Positions 38,967-49,562 of a stretch of DNA of 64,000 bases are shown here, in pieces. Position 1 is the stretch's first letter, and every line of letters begins with the position of its first letter. The stretch is from Daphnia pulex (lineage: Eukaryota; Arthropoda; Branchiopoda; Diplostraca; Daphniidae), in the NCBI RefSeq assembly GCF_021134715.1, contig NC_060018.1:4977501-5041500 (forward strand), read 5' to 3'. The notes below the pieces were generated by a model. It had not been told where the DNA came from. It saw nothing but the letters and a program-made list of their open reading frames with translations, and ran no database searches. Both the position numbers and the translations under genes were made by a program.

Positions 38967-40757
38967 TCAATAGCCTGAAGAGACTCTGATCGGGTATGGA
39001 CGAGAAGGATTCGTAGAAGGTGATGGTGCGGCGTAACTGATCGGTGTGGGAGGGCGCATTGTAGTGACTGGATAAGGTGCCATTGTCACAGGCTGTGGTG
39101 CACCATAAGTTTGCATCAGAGGACGCACCGTAGTTGTCATCGGAGCTGTTGCGGCGTAATTTGGAGGTGTTACGGTGGCAGATGGAGCAGGAACGTAGTA
39201 ATTACCTAGCACTACGGGACGGATTGTTGTAGCTGAATAAGACATTTGCGCAGGGACATTGTAGCTCGTTTGGGCGGAAGCTGAGTTTCCCACTGTTGTT
39301 GGAACGGAATAAACCATAGGAGTTGCAGAGCCCATGGCTGGCATCGATGCTGGAGGGGAAGAAAGAGCAGGAGCTGCAGCATAGCCCATGGCAGGCATCG
39401 GTGCAGGAGGGGTAGGAAGTGCAGCAGGTGGAGCATAGCCCATGGATGGCACCGGTGTAGTAGGTACAGCATAGCCCATGGTTGGCATCGGTGTAGTGGG
39501 TGTAGCATAGCCCATGGCTGACATTGGTGCAGGAGGGGTAGGAAGTGCAGCAGGTGGAGCATAGCCCATGGATGGCACCGGTGTAGTAGGGGCAGCATAG
39601 CCAATGGTTGGCATCGGTGTCGTGGGTGTAGCATAGCTCATGGGTGGCCTCGGTGTAGTGGGTGTAGCATAGCCCATGAGTGACATTGGTGCAGGAGGGG
39701 TAGGAAGTGCAGCAGGTGGAGCATAGCCCATGGGAGGTACCGGTGTAGTTGGGGTAGCATAGCTCATGGCTGGCATTGGTGCAAGAGGGGTAGGAAGTCC
39801 AGCAGGAAGTGCAGCATAGCCCATGGGTGGCATCAGTGTAGTGGGTGTAGCATAGCCCATGGGTGACATCGGTGCAAGGAGTGCAGCTGGAGCAGGAAGT
39901 GCAGAAGGTGCAGCGTAGCCCATGGTTGGCACCGGTGTAGTAGGGGCAGCATAGCCCATGGTTGGCATCGGTGTAGTGGGTGTAGCATAGCTCATGGCTG
40001 GCATCGGTGTAGTAGGGGCAGCATAGCCCATGGCTGACATTGATGCAGGAAGTGCAGGAGTTGCAGCATAGCCCATGAGTGACATCGGTGCAGGAGGGGT
40101 AGGAAGTGCAGGGGGTGCAGCATAGCTCATGGCTAGCATCGGTGTAGTAGGGGCAGCATAGCCCATGACTGGCATTGGTGCAGGAGGTGCAGGATAATTA
40201 TTAGTTGTCGGAACTGAGTAGTAGTTCGATGGCGCACTTCCGTACTGAACTGTGGAACACAAAATAAAGTATAAGTTATTTATAGATTGACCAGACATAG
40301 TAAATTAACCCAATTTCGGTCTTTTTAAAAAGAAAAGTGAAAATGCTAACCTGGATTGCAGTCCCTCAACAATGCACACAACCGGTTGATTTGCGCAAAC
40401 GTATATTTGTGCCTTTCAAATTCGCGGTTATTTGAGTCGGAGACTGCAGGCTCTACGCCGAATTCTTTTGCAAGCGGCGGCAAGGCTGCCGAGAGATCTG
40501 AAACCGCTGGTAAAAGAGCTGCTGTGTCAGCTGGTAAAAGAGCTGCTGTGTCCGCTGGTAAAAGAGCAGCTGCATCCGCTGGTGAAGCCGGCGGTACAAA
40601 TCCTTCATCTCCAGGTAAGTGGAAATCAGCAGCAACAGAGTAAATCACTGCAAGCAAAATAGTAAAACTACAACAGGAAAGAAATAATAGGAAAATTAGT
40701 ATAATTTGAAACTTAATAAAAAAACTGTTCACTATTAAATTACGTGTATGATTTCAT
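38967..40757 (-). CDS. Secreted Pro-rich tandem-repeat protein Q
   Basis: Exons 40757-40744 (14 nt), 40667-40351 and 40249-38967 join in phases 2 and 1 into 537 residues. The signal peptide MKSYTFTILLAVIYSVAA is split by the first intron, as in gene P. Exon 2 carries three near-copies of the octapeptide AALLPADT and ends CALLRDCNP. Exon 3 holds about two dozen 12-residue units alternating like MGYAAPTTPMPA and PPALPTPPAPMS, then a non-repeated tail with SATVTPPNYAATA and TTVRP. Low complexity, Tyr spaced among Pro/Ala, and secretion suggest a structural extracellular or cuticle-like protein; this is inference. Repeat number is likely variable between individuals and hard to assemble. Confidence 0.8.
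39330..40200 (-). repeat. 36-bp coding minisatellite in gene Q
   Basis: On the plus strand a unit of about 36 bp recurs, of the form GCATAGCCCATGG, then YTGGCATCGGTGTAGTRGG, then GT. Two subtypes alternate, one coding PTTPMPxMGYAx and one coding PPALPTPPAPMx. Blocks of several units are repeated nearly exactly (for example around 39400-39480 and 39530-39600), which implies recent unequal exchange. Confidence 0.85.
40506..40577 (-). repeat. Three 24-bp coding repeats in gene Q exon 2
   Basis: Units 40506-40529, 40530-40553 and 40554-40577 each begin GCTGGTAAAAGAGC and code AALLPADT on the minus strand. The first two differ by one base. A shorter degenerate piece follows. Confidence 0.85.
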
Positions 40758-40846
40758 CTTGGAGAAAGGCTTATTCAGAAGAAATGTAATGTTCTTGCTG
40801 AGACAAACTCGGAGAATGAACTCATGAAACTGAAATGTTCTGATGA

Positions 40847-40855
40847 CTTTATATA
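40847..40855 (-). promoter_or_regulatory. TATA box of gene Q
   Basis: TATATAAAG on the minus strand lies 98-90 bp before the ATG. A TCAGTTTC initiator-like word follows at 40833-40826, about 22 bp away, which is closer than usual. Confidence 0.45.
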
Positions 40856-43007
40856 CCTGTTGAGTGCAAAATTGTAGAACAGGACGAAAGGTAATGAGCT
40901 AATGGCGAATTTCAAGAATTAATTTGAGTATCGGATTAAGTATGCGATTGTTAATACAATGGCATGAATAATCCAGTTTCTATCGCTAATAATGAGTTTC
41001 CGGAATCCATATTCCACTTATTGTAAGCTTATAACTGTCCTAACGAGATCCATTGAATGACATGTCATTAGTGTGGAGTGTATAACACTTTAAGTAGTGT
41101 AATCCGTTTCTCAAGTGTAAAGTATCAACTGTCTCGTCTTCAACGGAATGTAATGGGGAAGCGAAAGAAATTCTCTGGTGTTCTTGCACCTCTTTGCTTT
41201 TATAAATATCTTCCTGGGGGAAAACATAAGTAGCCTATTTTACTTTTGGCGTTCAATCTGATCTGATTTTGTTTAAATTGTCTGTATGGTCTGTTTTCCA
41301 GAAATACCCGACGGTCACCTTCACGGATCTCGTTTAAAATCGATTTTTCCGAAACATATCGATAGCAAATATTTCAATCCGTTTCGCTCTTGGATCTTGG
41401 CTGTTGATAAATAAATCCAAAAATAGGTTGTCGTATCTATTTAAAAATCAACGTTTCAGATGTTTGCGCTTTTGCTTTTTGCAAAAGTTTTGCTGTTGAG
41501 CACGAGTTCAATTCACGCTCATTGCATCATCATCCTGCCGGTGGTACCGCCCATAATGCTCTATTTACCCGCGGCCCAGATGAAATGTCGTTATCCTAAT
41601 CATTTCAAAAACTATCACTAGGTGGCAGAGATTTGAACATCACTAGACAACATTTTTGGTGCAAAAAATTTTTTCCCGTTCCAAGTTTCTGGATTGCAAT
41701 CTTCTACTTTGTCTAATAATAACGCATCAGTTGAATTTTTAATATTAGCGATCCCAGAACGACCTGGTTTAAGATATATTTAGTCGCAATCATTAAAGTT
41801 GTCATGGAAAATGCCTCTGGGACGTTAAGAAAAGGTCTGTGTTACTGTTACCATAATTGATGAAAAGGCAAAATACCAAGAAACACATAGGAAAAGTTAA
41901 AAAAAATATCATTTTTTTTTTTTGTGTATTACATATAAGAAGAAAAGAATGGAACCCAGAAGAAAAAACTAAACTTGTTCAGCACATCCCCGCGGGTCCA
42001 AGGTGAAAACGGACAATCTAAATTTAAATGAACCAAAATGTGCCCGCGCTATGCGCGTGTTCGGGACTGTAATCGCAATGTCCCTGTTCTACCCTTTAAG
42101 GAGGAGCTTGTGACGTCACGATGTAAGGTGAGCCTGTCTTTATCACGTTTAGAATTTATATGGGGCGACATTGCTATAAGATAAATAAAAATTTTGACAT
42201 TTACGTAACTGACCAAATTCCTCCACTTGTAATTTCTGAAACTATTGCAATGATACAATTTATTTCCCAATATCGGTAAATGATGTTGCATCATGACAAT
42301 GCAAAAATTCCCATGCATGAATCAGATTTATGTGAAGACGCAATCAAAGTTATCACCATAAAAATCGGTATCAACATATTATCGTGGATTAGTTTCCGTA
42401 TTACGAAGGACACAACCTACACTGCTCGCAAGGTTTTCATTCCAGTTGACTACACGCAGCGTACAACACTAGTCGTTTTGTGCTTCCGTCATTTGATCGG
42501 TCTGTTTCCAAGTTATTCCCATTTGCATATTATTTAGATGTTGGTTGGGATGTCTGCCAATAGCTGACCTTATTTGTCGGGGTTTAGATGGCGCCTCTAG
42601 TCTCGCTTTGAGGTAGCCGTCTGCTAGCAGCTACAGTTTGTGTTTTTTAGCTTGTATGCTTTTACAGTGGCTGCATACGTCGAACCGGTTCTCTTCGCAG
42701 TCACTCTCTCTCTCTCCGGCTTGCCGCTACGAGTGGGCTCTGATTGCGTGTTAGTTAGTCTCGTGTATCTTCTCCGAGACGAGCCAGGGGCCTTGAAACT
42801 CTCTCTCGTTGCCTCTCGGAATCAGTGGGGATTTGGAACAAATCGTTTACGAAAAGAAAACGCCAATCAGCCCTGATTTTGTTGACAGTTGAGCGAGAGA
42901 GAGAGAGGAGAAATTTGAACTATAATTGTTTTTAACAAAACCCATTTCATCGCAACACAATTTCAACGTCGGTCGTCACCTCAAAGCAGCAACACAACAT
43001 TACTTCC
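40856..43007. other. Intergenic DNA and upstream region of hexokinase
   Basis: No gene is recognised with confidence. A small ATG frame at about 42037-42180 and a longer one at 42280-42537 have no familiar motif. AGATGGCGCC near 42589 and a GAGA run at about 42896-42910 lie upstream of the first hexokinase exon and could be promoter elements; this is inference. Confidence 0.45.
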
Positions 43008-46000
43008 ATGGATATCTTCGATCTACCTCACTCCCCAGCCGTAAGTCGACTTTCAATTCATTTGGCTTATTAGTTAACTACGTTCTTAATTCAATATTGA
43101 AGTTGCCCATTGGATATTAACGGCATTTGCGTCATCTCAGTGTTTGTTTTTTCGCTTGCCATTCTAAACACACATCGCCTGGCCCGGCAGGTGCTTTTTT
43201 CTTGCCAGAGAAAAAAAGTGTAGGTTTACAAGTTTGTTTTATTAATTAATACGAATTAATAAGCGCGTCACGAGTATGAATGTCAAGAATATGGACAATC
43301 TTTTTCTTTTCATCCGTGTGTGGCTAGTTCTTAAGAATCCTATAATGTGACCCTGCCTGAGGTGAATTAATTGTGGGATGATTCCGTGAAAAAAAAACGA
43401 AACAAGAATGTGTCTGTGTGGACTGAATCAAAAAGGGGAGTGAAGAAAATTAAGGTCAGTTTAGTTGGCTGTCTGGACGTAAGATGGCGTCAAAACGCTT
43501 TATTTACATCCCCTATTTCACCCTCGAGTTACCTTTAAATTATGGGGCGATGATTACTAGATAATTATATACGACGACGATGTACCATCATCGTGGCGAA
43601 CGTGGCAAGAAAAGATAATGAGGCTCTCATTCAAACAACCGTCGTCAGTCGAGTTCCATTTTAAGCAATGCCCTTTTTGGCCCACCCCCTCCCAGTAAAA
43701 GCGGACTGGTTTTTCGATGGATGCGCGCGCACTGGCCGATAGCATCTGGGCCATCAATTCACTGTTTCTATAGCAAATGAATTGTTATTTTTCCCTTCAA
43801 AAGCGGCTTCGATGACCCCCCCAATATTGGGAGCATTTGTTTTCGTTCATTTTGCCTCTCTTGTGCGTCTATTTTGATCCTTACCGAACCCAAAAGACGC
43901 GAGTGCCGGTCGAAGATAGCAAAGGCGGAGCTCATCCAGATTCTTGACGCCAAGAGCTGCGTCGACGACGTCGGCGCAAGGCAGGTTCATGGCCTGAACA
44001 ACGACATCGAATGTCCTTTATATAGTCAGTTGTCAATGTGACGTTAGCCGATTCCCAGTTACGCCGAAAAAGTTCCCGTGAAATCCATTCAATCCCCCCA
44101 GTACACCTCTTCCAACCGTCCGGAAATTCGAGCCGACCCCATGTCCGTCTCATTCTACCTTCCCGAATTGGAATTAGAGAACCCCAGATCAAACAGAAGC
44201 GAGGTATAATTCTAGTTAAATGTCATCGTAGTGTCTGTGTCAATCAGGAGTTACCTAGAAAATAGCCAGGCTGCCAAGTTGTGGGAAAACCTTGGAGATC
44301 ATCAGTATTCTAGGACGATATGGATTAGAGCGCCCTCAATATTTTTTTGACACACACTCCGTGTTTGTGTATTGGTGTGTGTGAGTGTGACTTGAGTGTG
44401 TGTGTGTGTGTCTGTGACGTAGAAATAAAGAGAAAGAGAACGTCAATACTCGTCAGGGACGCTGGCGAAGAAATGGATGATGCAATTTTGACCAAAACTC
44501 CGCCCAGTATGTCAGACGAGCCTCCCGTTCGGCAACCAACCGCAATGGGGTGTTCCCAATTTTGTCAGAAAAGTTGTACAATTTTGTGGTTTTCCATTGC
44601 AAGTGAAAATGGGAAAACAATTTTCCGTGTCTGAATCATTAATCAAATACTTCATATCGTCACTCGGCGTCGTATTGACGCCATGACGGCACTAGTACCG
44701 CTCTTATCGATCTATTTCACAATCCGTCAACTCGATTTCATGTAACGGGCGCACTGAAACCTAGCCAGGCTGACGGCCGGCAGCCGCCAAACACACCTTA
44801 ATTCACTATGGCAATCGTGAAAAGAGCTTTCATTCGATTAACGAATATTACGCCACGGAAAAAATGGGTAATCATAAATTCCCCCTCGTATCTCGGTTGC
44901 CAAATTGAAACCTATCCAGGAGCCACCATATAATACTCTAAACATGGTTAGATTGCATTTGGCGGTAAGTAGGATTTTTTGTTTTCGAAGGCTGGCGCTG
45001 ACGCAAGGTTATCATCACACAAGTATAGATGAAGTTGACGTGAAAACCGTTGGGATTTTTGGTTTGCTTTTATTCGCGAAGGTCTACGTGAAAAAGAACA
45101 TGACGCCCTTTTGCGCGCGCGGCGTCCGCCAATGACCTTTACTGGATTATTGATTTTCCGTTTCCCAGCCGGCGCAACGCTTTGCCCTTCGCCTGTTCTT
45201 TAGCCATCGATCCAGCCATCTATAACGGGTATTTTTCTTTTTTTTTTTTGCGCTACCTACTGCATTTCCCTGGCCACTGCAACCTTGGCTGTTACAAGAT
45301 CGATCCCTATTTGTGGGCCTTTTTTTGTCCTTATTTACGGATGCTACTTTTTTTTCCACTAGTGCGGAACTTGTCAGTGTGTAGAAGGGCCTGGAACAAG
45401 AAAAAACAAAAGTCGATTCGTCAGTGTGGCGCAGTACTGGCTCCTCCTGGGGCTGTAATATCCGGGATAAGGATCATTATTACACTTTTCGCGAAATGTT
45501 TCCTGGAAACTTTTTAATTGAAAAAATGTCTTTGCAATCACCTTAGGATGATGGATGTGTGTGTGTGAAATGGCAATGCCCAGTGCAGGGGAAGGGAAAA
45601 AAAGATGCAGGACAAGGTTGTCGTTTCTGCGGAACGTCCAGCCCAGTGGTTCCAGTCGGCAGCACATTTTCATTTGCACACGTGTCGGGATATATAAACG
45701 AGAGCGTCCAACATCCTGGCCAGACCTGCCACCATCTCGATCGAAATACGACAGGCATTCGTCCATCCCCCCGTGAAATAAAGTATCTAGTCGGAAAAAT
45801 TTTTTTCCAGTGAGTAGCGCAGAATCAGATTTCGTACGACTCGGCCGAGTTTCACTGGAGATATTGCCCGGTCAGCAGGAAACCGCGCCCCGCCACTTTG
45901 ATTCGCCCCTTCTTATTTTTGCTTCACGTCACGTCAGCCCACCAACTTCCCCAAACCACCATATCTCGAAAGAAAAATACAGTTTAATTTGTCTATTGTT

Positions 46001-49000
46001 TCACCAGAAAAACAATTAGAATTAGCCTACATCCAGTGGGATCGAGTTGTTGGAAGGTGTCGGTTTTGGATACGGCCGGACTGCGCACTCCTGTAAGGGA
46101 GAACTTCACTTTGCCACCGCTTCAGCAATAAAATAAAATAAAAAAGTGGGAAATTCAATCCGCCCGATTCACGGTGGTTGGCCAATCATCGGACAACTGT
46201 CAACTGATCCTACGTGCTGGTTGTAAAAAGGGGATTGAAAGAAAGAAGAGCATATAGTATATGCGTCTCAACGAAACCGTGTCATTTCACGTTTTAAAAA
46301 CTCGTCGATCTCAACTGCCAACTTACCAGTCATCGTCAGGCCGTCTGTCGTGCTCCAGGTCTCCTTTGAAATCAACCGAACATCATCCCAAATCGCTTCC
46401 ACTTTGGTGTGGAAGTTTGCGAACTTGATCCCACGTGATTTTTTGTTTGATTGACGGACGAAATGACGGGCAAGTGCAGGATCTGGCGTTCCATGTTGAT
46501 GCGCTGGCTGGCCCGCATTAGCCGGGCCAAACAGCGACTCGTTCCCCGACGCGTAAGTGTTCGCACCTAATAACCCTTTTTTTTAAATTGTTTAAAAAAT
46601 CCCAAAAAGTTCAAATCGATTCCTAATGGCAAAATGGCGTAACGGAGATCGGGCGGATATGGTGGTCATCGATACGAAAGCTTATGGCTGTGTGCAGCAC
46701 GAACATATGGAAATCAAAGTCGAGACTTCCCGCTAGTGATGAAAAGAGAGAACCCACCAATCTGACAGTTTATGACTTGTTTTACATCTTGGCGTCCATC
46801 GTCGAAAATTCAAAGGTCTCTCATGTTCGTAAGCTGATCCTACACGTGGATCGATTTATTCCCTAGCGAAAGAATTATCTCTTTGATTAGATTGCGTCAT
46901 ATCGTATCTTCCAGTCCAAAGAGCAAACCAGTCGTCGAGTACTCCACTAAATAGCCGAGTTGCTAAGCTAAAATGAAACGTTTCTTTTTTAATTTTTCAT
47001 TCTTCTCTTTTTTTTTATTATTGAACAGATCGAAGAGCGATGCGCGGAACTTATCTTGTCGGACGAACAACTACGCGACGTGTGTCAACGATTGCTGGTC
47101 GAGATCAACCGAGGACTCAATAAGGACACCAATAAAGAGGCAACCGTCAAATGTTTTCCCACCTACGTCAGGGAACTGCCCAACGGCGAAGGTAATTCAA
47201 ATGAAATATTAATCGTCTAGGATTTTGTTCGGTTGGTATTCGCTAAGCGTTGCGCAATATCAGACAAAAGATAAAATAAAAAAGGTAGTTGGCGTCTCTC
47301 CAACTTGCCATTATAATAAATCTCTACATGTATGCATAGCGTCAATGTCTGCAACATTTTTTAGGAGATGGCTTTGTTCCATTTCGGCATGAGGCTGAAA
47401 CGTGTTCACCGTCTACTAGTTTATGACCTTGCCAAATTGCGTAGCAACATTTTCCGAGACCCCTTAAATTTTCGTGAAAATAGGAAATCAATTCGAAAAT
47501 TCATTCAAAGTCAAGGCTAAAATAATCACACCGTACATGGCTTGTAGTTTGTAATGTCTTGGGCAGCAGCAGCATGCAGCCACTGACCCGTTAACCTTGA
47601 GTAGTGCCGCTACAAACCAAGTCAGTGTCCGTGCGTGATACTGACTCCAATGCGTTGCGTAATTGATTCAACTTTGAATTTAATACCGTTTCAATCCGGT
47701 AGAATGTGGAAAATTTCTGGCGCTGGATTTAGGCGGAACCAACTTTCGTGTTCTGCTCATCGATTTGGGTCCTCACATCTTTCACATGGTTCGTTCACAT
47801 TCCGTCAATAATTTCGATTGATTACGTCACGTTAAATGGTTTCTTTTATGTCAATGCAGGAGTCGAAAATCTTTGCCGTTCCCCAGAGTGTCATGCTTGG
47901 TCCTGGAACCGGGGTACATCAAATCAAAGTTCAAATTCCTTAAATAATTGACGATGTTGATTTCTTTTCATCTGTGCAGTTATTCGACCACATCGCTGAA
48001 TGTTTAGCCACTTTTATGCACGAGCATATGGTGGACGTGTCGCCATTGCCCCTGGGTTTCACTTTCAGTTTCCCTTGCAGCCAGGAAGGTTTAACCAAGG
48101 CCCGATTGGCCACCTGGACTAAAGGATTCAAGTGTTCAGGCGTCGAAGGCGAAGATGTTGTCAGACTTCTCCAGGTTCGTTTGATTGAAGAAAGAAAAAA
48201 TCAATTGACTTGTATCCAATGAATGAGCTAATGAAATACGTAATCTGGTAGGAGGCAATCGCTCGTCGGGGTGATATCAAGATCGACGTGATGGCCGTCC
48301 TGAATGACACGACCGGGACTTTGATGGCTTGCGCCTGGAAGAACCAGGCATGCCGGATCGGTCTCATTCTCGGAACTGGAATCAATGCGTGCTACGTGGA
48401 GCGATTAGAGAACGTACAACTGTGGGACGGCGATTACGAAGAACCTAACCAGGTCGTCATCAACACGGAGCTGGGCGCATTCGGCGACAACGGAACGCTC
48501 GAATTCATCCGGACCGAATACGATCGGACCATTGACCAGCATTCACTCAACCCTGGACGGCAATTGTACGCTACTCACGCTCACATTCAATTCGTCCGTC
48601 GCCCCTGATACTTGACCAAGTTCTCTCTCGTCTTTCTATTTTTCTGTTCCAGATTTGAGAAAATGATCTCGGGAATGTACATGGGTGAAGTGACTCGTCT
48701 CGTTTTAGCCCAGTTGACACGAGAAGGACTTCTCTTTGATGGCATGGGCCCAGAAGTGTTATTCGAACCGGGCCAGTTCTTTACGAAATACGTCTCTGAA
48801 ATCGAGAGGTGCGTTGGTTTGGACACTTTGATTTATTGTTATGACTTACAAATTAATTTGTTTTGTTTTTTACTTCAGTGACAAGAAGGGTGAATACACG
48901 TGCTGTCGTCAGGTGCTGGAAGAGTTGGGCTACGAAGATGCCTCGGACGAAGATTGCGCCAACGTGCGCTACATTTGCGAGGCCGTTTCTCGACGGGCGG

Positions 49001-49562
49001 CCCACATCGCCGCTGCAGCCGTGGCTTGTCTTCTCAACAAGATGGGTCAAAAGCACGTGACGGTGGCCGTTGATGGCTCCCTTTATCGCTTCCACCCTCA
49101 CTTCCATGATCTGATGGTTGAAAAGATCCGACAGCTCATCAATCCCGGACTAACGGTGAGTCAGTCTCTCCTCCGCAGGCTCACAATAACAAAGTCACTA
49201 TCAATTTTTCCCCATCATCAACTTGGAAATGAAGAGAAAAAACAATCTTCCGAGTTGATGAACTCTTCGATAAAACAAGAGACGAAAACAAGGAAAAACC
49301 TGTCAATTTTTTGTTTTTTAAAAACAAAACAAATCATTTTCTTTCCTTGTCAGTGACGCTCTCTAGCGATAGACAGCAGAGACTTGTTGTTTTTCATTTT
49401 TCATTTTATTTTTAAAAACAACATAATTCCTGTTTTAATAATTGTTTCTTTATTTTTGAATAATTGCAGTTCGATTTGATGTTGTCGGAGGATGGAAGTG
49501 GTCGAGGTGCTGCGTTGGTGGCCGCGGTGGCCGTCCGAATAGGTAGTCTGGCGGCTAGGTGA
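43008..49562 (+). CDS. Hexokinase
   Basis: First exon 43008-43040 ([11 protein letters not shown]), then 47029-47191, 47703-47788, 47860-47913, 47980-48174, 48252-48565, 48653-48808, 48879-49155 and 49470-49562. All phases agree; 456 residues, the normal 50-kDa size. Order: [15 protein letters not shown] (phosphate loop), [11 protein letters not shown] (sugar-binding signature), [14 protein letters not shown] (catalytic Asp), [38 protein letters not shown] and [13 protein letters not shown]. It phosphorylates glucose with ATP at the entry to glycolysis. The usual Trp in NTEWGAFGD is Leu here. Two further ATG exons at 44944 and 46463 have matching phase-0 donors, suggesting three alternative N-termini. 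The final intron is 314 bp. Confidence 0.93.
43041..46462. other. First intron of hexokinase
   Basis: This is the left part of a 4-kb first intron (the full intron is 43041-47028), much longer than other introns in the window. Apart from the candidate exons at 44944 and 46463 I recognise nothing. A TG repeat lies at about 44381-44413. Its length fits several internal promoters. Confidence 0.5.
44944..44964 (+). other. Possible alternative first coding exon of hexokinase (b)
   Basis: AAACATGG gives a good start context. Seven codons (MVRLHLA) end at a perfect GTAAGT donor in phase 0, the phase needed by the shared exon at 47029. It is short, so chance is possible. Confidence 0.35.
46463..46552 (+). 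other. Possible alternative first coding exon of hexokinase (c)
   Basis: Thirty codons starting [20 protein letters not shown] and ending LVPRR meet a GTAAGT donor in phase 0, directly upstream of the shared exon at 47029. The peptide is basic and amphipathic, so it could alter localisation, for example to mitochondria. This is inference. Confidence 0.5.

Noticed and set aside
39212-39634. Leu/His/Cys-rich frame within gene Q
   Set aside because: It is the Q minisatellite in a different frame; only the Pro/Ala frame joins to the signal-peptide exons.
44473-44510. [12 protein letters not shown] as another hexokinase first exon
   Set aside because: Its only GT donor (CCA/GTATGT) is in phase 1, which does not match the phase-0 acceptor at 47028.
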